From NCBI GenBank assembly GCA_003140275.1, contig PLJQ01000502.1:1-6030 (forward strand): DNA of 6,030 nt, given 5' to 3'. Under the pieces are notes generated by a model. That model had not been told where the DNA came from. It searched no databases and saw only the letters and a list, made by a program, of their open reading frames with translations. This stretch comes from Limisphaerales bacterium. GTDB taxonomy: Bacteria > Verrucomicrobiota > Verrucomicrobiia > Limisphaerales > PALSA-1396. Shown in pieces: positions 1-3,283 of the stretch; the stretch's first letter is position 1, and each line of letters begins with the position of its first letter. Position numbers and translations under genes: made by a program.

Positions 1-465
1 GTCCACCTGGAGACCGAGGAAATCCTTGACCTGCGTACTGAAGATAAGCACGGCGATACCGCTCGTGAAGCCCATCGTGACCGGATAGGGAATAAATTTA
101 ATCATCGTCCCCAACCGAGCCACGCCCATCACGACCAGAAACACGCCGGCCATGACAGTGCAGATCGCCAGATTGTCCAGACCGTATTTCACGCCGATGC
201 CGTAAAGGATCACGATGAACGCGCCGGTTGGGCCGCCGATACTGACCTTTGTGCCGCCCAACGCGGAAATAATGAAGCCGGCTATCACGGCTGTGAAAAT
301 TCCAGCCTCCGGTTTGACGCCGGAAGCGATGGCAAAGGCCATCGCCAACGGCAACGCCACGATGCCGACCGTAAGGCCGGCGACCAGATCGTGATGAAAA
401 TCCTGGCGGGAGTAGTTCTTCAGTGTGTCCGCCAATTTTGGACGGAACGGGAAGCCAAGTTTCAT
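1..465 (-). CDS. SulP-family anion transporter, N-terminal part (partial at window edge)
   Basis: Inner-membrane transporter of the SulP (SLC26-like) family, which moves sulfate, bicarbonate or other anions. The substrate cannot be told from this fragment. Translation from the ATG at 463-465 gives 155 residues that stay open to base 1, so the C-terminal half and any STAS domain lie outside the window. Visible features are a short cytoplasmic leader ([20 protein letters not shown]), a first hydrophobic segment at about residues 28-48 with the family's [14 protein letters not shown] stretch, a second at about 54-72, the SulP hallmark GGPTGAF at 77-83 opening the third, a fourth at about 98-118, and [12 protein letters not shown] at about 125-136 leading into the next. 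There is no strong Shine-Dalgarno, only GAG a few bases upstream. An in-frame TTG lies five codons upstream, but the ATG fits the family better. The gene is divergent from pckG. The family call is secure from GGPTGAF and the hydrophobic pattern; a xanthine/uracil permease was considered and fits less well. Confidence 0.93.
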   Translation of the reverse strand, partial: MKLGFPFRPKLADTLKNYSRQDFHHDLVAGLTVGIVALPLAMAFAIASGVKPEAGIFTAVIAGFIISALGGTKVSIGGPTGAFIVILYGIGVKYGLDNLAICTVMAGVFLVVMGVARLGTMIKFIPYPVTMGFTSGIAVLIFSTQVKDFLGLQVD

Positions 466-674
466 GTCGCTCGTATGCAATAGATCATTAAACCGACTTT
501 TTCAGATTGGTGGCACATCGAACAATCGTCAAATACTTATTCGGCTCGCTTTCCAAATCAACCGGTCCAAAAATAGCAAAGCGAAAACAAGATCGGTGGA
601 GCAGCACACTCCACTCCGTAGGCCGGGATTTTTTTGATGAGACCATTGGCGCAATTTTGAAAGTGAACCTGATT
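466..674. other. Divergent intergenic region between the SulP gene and pckG
   Basis: About 209 bases separate the two start codons and must carry both 5' control regions. The stretch has AT-rich patches (around 481-545 and 560-595) and a run of seven T at 629-635. I see no convincing -35/-10 pair, operator palindrome or riboswitch. The pckG frame happens to stay open back to an ATG at 507, but the 56 residues this would add do not resemble the family, so I treat the region as non-coding. Confidence 0.5.
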
Positions 675-2450
675 ATGATGAAATCCACAGTCGGGGCGTG
701 CAACACCCATAACAAATCGGTCCGGGCCTGGGTCGATGAGATGACAACCCTTTGCCAACCGGATAAGGTTTTTTGGTGTGACGGCTCGGAGGCTGAGAGG
801 GAGGCCATGACTGCCGAAGCCGTGTCCAAAGGAATCCTGATCAAACTGAATCAGCAAAAACTTCCCGGCTGTTACTACCACCGTTCCAACCCGAATGACG
901 TAGCGCGCGTCGAAGAGTCCACTTACATCTGCACGCTCACGCAAGAGGAAGCGGGACCCACCAACAATTGGTCGCCACCCAGGGAAATGTATCAAAAGCT
1001 CCACGGTCTTTGTCGTGGCGCCATGCGCGGACGGACGATGTATGTGGTGACTTATTTGATGGGGCCGCCGGGATCGTCGCTGGCCAAGGTCGGCATTGAA
1101 CTGACCGACTCCCTTTACGTGGTGTTGAGCATGCGCATCATGACTCGCATGGGCAGAGCGGCCTATGAACATCTCGGCGACAGCGACGATTTTAATCGGG
1201 GACTGCACTGCATGTTGGATGTTCACCCGGCGCGACGTTACATCTGCCATTTTCCACAGGACAACGCCGTGATTTCCGTCGGTTCGAATTACGGCGGGAA
1301 TGTGTTGCTCGGCAAAAAATGTCTCGCCTTGCGCATCGGCTCCTATCTTGGACGTAAAGAAGGCCGGATGGCGGAACACATGTTGATCTTGGGCGTGGAA
1401 TCGCCGGAGGGAGAAAAGACTTACGTCGCAGCGGCCTTCCCCAGCGCCTGCGGCAAGACCAATTTAGCCATGTTGGTTCCGCCCGCGCATTTCAAAGGTT
1501 GGAAAATCTGGACCCTCGGCGACGACATCGCCTGGATGAAACCGGGTGCCGATGGACGGCTTTATGCGATCAACCCGGAGGCCGGTTATTTCGGCGTCGT
1601 GCCGGGCACCAACAGCAAATCAAACCCCAATGCGGTAAAGACCATCGTTCGTGATACAATTTTCACCAATGTTGGATTGACGCCGGATCTCGATGTCTGG
1701 TGGGAAGGCAAAGACGGCGAAGTGCCTGCCGAATGTTTGGATTGGAAAGGGAACAAGTGGACGCCGGCGTCCGAAGAAGCCGCGGCGCATCCCAACAGCC
1801 GCTTCTCCGCGCCCATGAACAACAACCCCGCGCTCGCGCCGGAAGTCAACGATGCCACCGGCGTGCCGATCAGCGCCATCATTTTTGGTGCGCGACGCGC
1901 GACTACAATGCCACTCGTGTATCAGACCTTCAACTGGATCCACGGTGTGTATGTCGGTGCCACGATGGGTTCGGAAACCACCGCCGCCGCCGCCGGTACG
2001 GTGGGTCAAATCCGGCGCGATCCGATGGCCATGTTGCCGTTCTGCGGCTACAACATGGGCGATTATTTCCGGCATTGGATTCTCATACGCCGGTCCCTCA
2101 AGAATCCACCGCGCATTTTTCATGTGAACTGGTTTCGGAAGGATGCGAGCGGAAATTTTTTCTGGCCCGGCTTCGGGGAAAACATGCGCGTGCTCAAATG
2201 GATTGTGGACCGTTGCCGCGGCCGGGCGGACGCGGAAGAAACGCCGCTCGGCTGGGTGCCCGGCGCGAGGGCGTTTGACCTGACCGGCTTGGAGGGCTTT
2301 TCACTGGAGACGCTTCAGAAACTCCAGACCATCGGCACCGAGGAGTGGCGCAAGGAAGTTCTCTCGCAGGATGAACTTTTTCTGAAACTTTACTCGCATC
2401 TTCCCAAAGAGCTCATCTTCCAGCGGGAACTGCTGGTGTCGCGATTATAG
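675..2450 (+). CDS. pckG: Phosphoenolpyruvate carboxykinase, GTP-dependent
   Basis: Cytoplasmic enzyme that interconverts oxaloacetate + GTP and PEP + CO2 + GDP (EC 4.1.1.32), the link between the TCA cycle and gluconeogenesis. From the ATG at 675 it has 591 residues, normal for the GTP family. Numbering from this start: ARVE with the substrate-binding Arg at 78; RGRTMYV near 119-125; YGGN at 206-209; metal ligands Lys215, His235 and Asp284; P-loop SACGKTN at 257-263 with the reactive Cys259 and Lys261; GDDIAWM at 282-288; YFGVVPGTN at about 305-313; FGARR ending at 408; and guanine-pocket residues Phe487, Phe495, Phe500 and Asn503 within NWFRKD and WPGFGEN. All equivalents of the mammalian catalytic residues are present. 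The start is uncertain: ATGs at 675 and 678 are adjacent, a GTG lies at 663 and an ATG at 507. I chose 675 because family similarity begins just after it; no clear ribosome binding site decides it. One oddity is Asn205 where GSGYGGN usually has Gly. The ATP-type (pckA) is excluded by the motifs. Confidence 0.97.
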   Translation: MMKSTVGACNTHNKSVRAWVDEMTTLCQPDKVFWCDGSEAEREAMTAEAVSKGILIKLNQQKLPGCYYHRSNPNDVARVEESTYICTLTQEEAGPTNNWSPPREMYQKLHGLCRGAMRGRTMYVVTYLMGPPGSSLAKVGIELTDSLYVVLSMRIMTRMGRAAYEHLGDSDDFNRGLHCMLDVHPARRYICHFPQDNAVISVGSNYGGNVLLGKKCLALRIGSYLGRKEGRMAEHMLILGVESPEGEKTYVAAAFPSACGKTNLAMLVPPAHFKGWKIWTLGDDIAWMKPGADGRLYAINPEAGYFGVVPGTNSKSNPNAVKTIVRDTIFTNVGLTPDLDVWWEGKDGEVPAECLDWKGNKWTPASEEAAAHPNSRFSAPMNNNPALAPEVNDATGVPISAIIFGARRATTMPLVYQTFNWIHGVYVGATMGSETTAAAAGTVGQIRRDPMAMLPFCGYNMGDYFRHWILIRRSLKNPPRIFHVNWFRKDASGNFFWPGFGENMRVLKWIVDRCRGRADAEETPLGWVPGARAFDLTGLEGFSLETLQKLQTIGTEEWRKEVLSQDELFLKLYSHLPKELIFQRELLVSRL

Positions 2451-2503
2451 AACAACCGGGGGGATCGAAAAACCCACCGCCACATGGAGCTTGTACGGAA
2501 AAA

Positions 2504-2570
2504 CTGTTTGGTGTCCCGGCTTTAGCTGGCAAGCACGACCAACGCACGCTAAAGCGTGGACACCAAACGG
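2504..2570. repeat. Imperfect inverted repeat, REP/MITE-like
   Basis: The left arm CTGTTTGGTGTCC (2504-2516) pairs with GGACACCAAACGG (2558-2570) in 12 of 13 positions, the exception being a possible G-T pair. Inside it, GCTTTAGC (2519-2526) pairs with GCTAAAGC (2548-2555), separated from the outer stem by a small internal loop. The whole could fold into a hairpin of about 67 bases with no T-tract, so it is not a typical intrinsic terminator. It lies between the convergent ends of pckG and the 2667-2888 gene. Its layout resembles dispersed palindromic repeats such as REP/RAYT elements or MITEs, and I recall similar sequence from Verrucomicrobiota genomes, but only one copy is in this window. 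Confidence 0.65.
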
Positions 2571-2612
2571 TAGAATCCGCTCGCCGACACATTTCTGTAC
2601 ATACTCTTTGGC

Positions 2613-2645
2613 AAAAAAAATCCCCGCATCCTTGGCGTGCGGGGA
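2613..2645 (-). terminator. Intrinsic terminator for the minus-strand small gene(s)
   Basis: On the minus strand a perfect 8-bp stem, TCCCCGCA pairing with TGCGGGGA (2638-2645 with 2621-2628), encloses a 9-base loop and is followed directly by eight T (2613-2620). This is the standard Rho-independent form. It sits 21 bases after the stop codon of the 2667-2888 gene and would end any transcript coming from that gene or from alaS upstream. In the plus direction the A-run precedes the stem, so it does not serve pckG. Confidence 0.9.
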
Positions 2646-2666
2646 AGTTTAGTACAACGGATGATC

Positions 2667-2888
2667 TTAATTGCTGGCCAAGGACATGGCCTTCGGGCTC
2701 ATCAACACTTTCTTGGCCACGGTTGCTTTGGCCCCGCTACAGCAGGCCGCCTTGTCGCCACACTCAGCCTTGGCTTGGGCTTTGGCCTTGTCCGCACAAG
2801 CCGCTTTGTCTTTGCACGCCTTGCCTTCGCCCGCCTGGACCGCCACCGCGAAAGCCATCGCCATCAAACACACAATAAGTTTTTTCAT
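2667..2888 (-). CDS. Small exported Cys/Lys/Ala-rich protein, function unknown
   Basis: A 73-residue protein I cannot assign to a named family. Residues 1-19 form a good Sec signal peptide: MKK, a hydrophobic core, then AVQA with likely cleavage before Gly20. There is no lipobox Cys at the cleavage site, so it is probably periplasmic or secreted, not a lipoprotein. The mature part of about 54 residues is rich in Lys and Ala and has five Cys (25, 31, 43, 49, 50) arranged as two related units, CKDKAAC and CGDKAAC followed by a further Cys. Paired CX5C units suggest disulfides or metal binding, which is inference only. A GGTGA lies 10 bases before the ATG as a weak ribosome binding site. A candidate promoter lies at 2928-2955 and a strong terminator follows, so it can be a single-gene transcript. 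The signal peptide and terminator make a real gene likely. Confidence 0.82.
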   Translation of the reverse strand: MKKLIVCLMAMAFAVAVQAGEGKACKDKAACADKAKAQAKAECGDKAACCSGAKATVAKKVLMSPKAMSLASN

Positions 2889-2927
2889 AATATTTCGTTC
2901 ACCACGGAGTTAAGGTTTAGTCCCGGC

Positions 2928-2955
2928 ACTCTAACAAATCAGACGCTGAAGTCAA
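2928..2955 (-). promoter_or_regulatory. Candidate sigma70-type promoter for the 2667-2888 gene
   Basis: On the minus strand TTGACT (2950-2955) matches the -35 consensus at 5 of 6 positions. It is followed after 16 bases by TAGAGT (2928-2933), which matches the -10 at 4 of 6. The pair lies about 40 bases upstream of the start codon at 2888 and just after the stop codon of the alaS-tail copy. This is a consensus match only; the -10 is weak. Confidence 0.4.
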
Positions 2956-2977
2956 AGCTTCGTTCAATTTATTTATC

Positions 2978-3055
2978 CGCCTTCGCCAGTGCTTCGTCCG
3001 GCTTGCTCGCGTCTTTGCCGCCGCCGCAGGCGTTGCCGGGTTTGCACCCGCCTTT
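2978..3055 (-). repeat. Partial duplicate of the alaS 3' end
   Basis: These 78 bases match the alaS tail at 3299-3376 at 63 positions with no gap. The two copies are 321 bases apart, an exact multiple of three, so both lie in the alaS frame. Read in that frame the copy encodes 26 residues, 22 of them identical to AlaS, including GGGKDASK and DEALAKA, and ends two codons later at TAA (2969-2971). Of the 15 base differences, 10 are silent, which suggests the copy was translated in this frame after duplication. The four replacements are Gly to Cys, Asp to Gly, Arg to Cys and Leu to Pro, so the copy gained two cysteines. No ATG, GTG or TTG in this frame gives it a start of its own. Similarity stops at both ends of the 78 bases. 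Confidence 0.85.
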
Positions 3056-3066
3056 GAACAGCGATT

Positions 3067-3249
3067 TCAGGTGCGCCTGGCGTGCTTCCGAAGCTGCCGC
3101 TTTACCTGGTGTTGCTTGTAGTGTTTGCCGTGGTGCGTGCCCGCTTTGCGACCCACATGCCTGGTGTTTTTGGATGAACCGGCTGCCTGAACAGGCATGC
3201 CGCTTGCCAGCACCAACGAAACAAGCACCAGGTAAATGATTCTTTTCAT
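3067..3249 (-). CDS. Small exported His/Lys/Arg-rich protein, possibly frameshifted
   Basis: A 60-residue protein not recognised as a named family. It begins with a clear Sec signal peptide: MKR, a hydrophobic core of about 15 residues, then MPVQA with probable cleavage near residues 22-23. The mature part is short and very basic, with His/Lys/Arg clusters such as THHGKHYKQH and RKHARR. It starts 34 bases after the alaS stop with no terminator between, so co-transcription with alaS is possible. No Shine-Dalgarno is visible. The stop at 3067 is doubtful: moving by one base (-1) near the CACCAGGTAAAG sequence gives a reading frame that continues through KAAASEARQAHLKSLFKGG into the alaS-tail copy and ends at 2969, which would make a protein of about 93 residues with the tail of AlaS. 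Third-position GC favours the annotated frame; similarity to AlaS favours the other. Either the gene carries an indel, or the 60-residue form is real and the copy is a remnant. Confidence 0.6.
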   Translation of the reverse strand: MKRIIYLVLVSLVLASGMPVQAAGSSKNTRHVGRKAGTHHGKHYKQHQVKRQLRKHARRT

Positions 3250-3283
3250 AATTATTGATCAGACTGCATGACTCGCTAAAAGA

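Noticed and set aside
507..674. N-terminal extension of pckG back to an ATG at 507
   Set aside because: The frame is open, but the extra 56 residues look unlike any PEP carboxykinase, and the protein from 675 already has the family's usual length.
558..1379. A 273-codon minus-strand open frame antisense to pckG
   Set aside because: pckG is certain on the other strand, and this translation shows no recognisable domain or start signal.
1976..1996. CCG trinucleotide run in pckG
   Set aside because: It encodes the conserved TTAAAAG part of PEP carboxykinase and reflects Ala codon choice, not a repeat element.
2451..2503. Terminator directly after pckG
   Set aside because: The G-run near 2459-2463 and the C-run near 2473-2475 give only about three base pairs and no following T-tract.
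3100..3190. Programmed -1 frameshift site in the small exported-protein gene
   Set aside because: No slippery heptamer with the needed identical triplets was found, and no clear downstream stem-loop; an indel or remnant copy is simpler. The conflict itself is kept as a finding.
2637..3239. A 200-codon plus-strand open frame
   Set aside because: It lies antisense to two genes with clear signal peptides, begins inside the minus-strand terminator and shows no family-like features; it is best read as a shadow.
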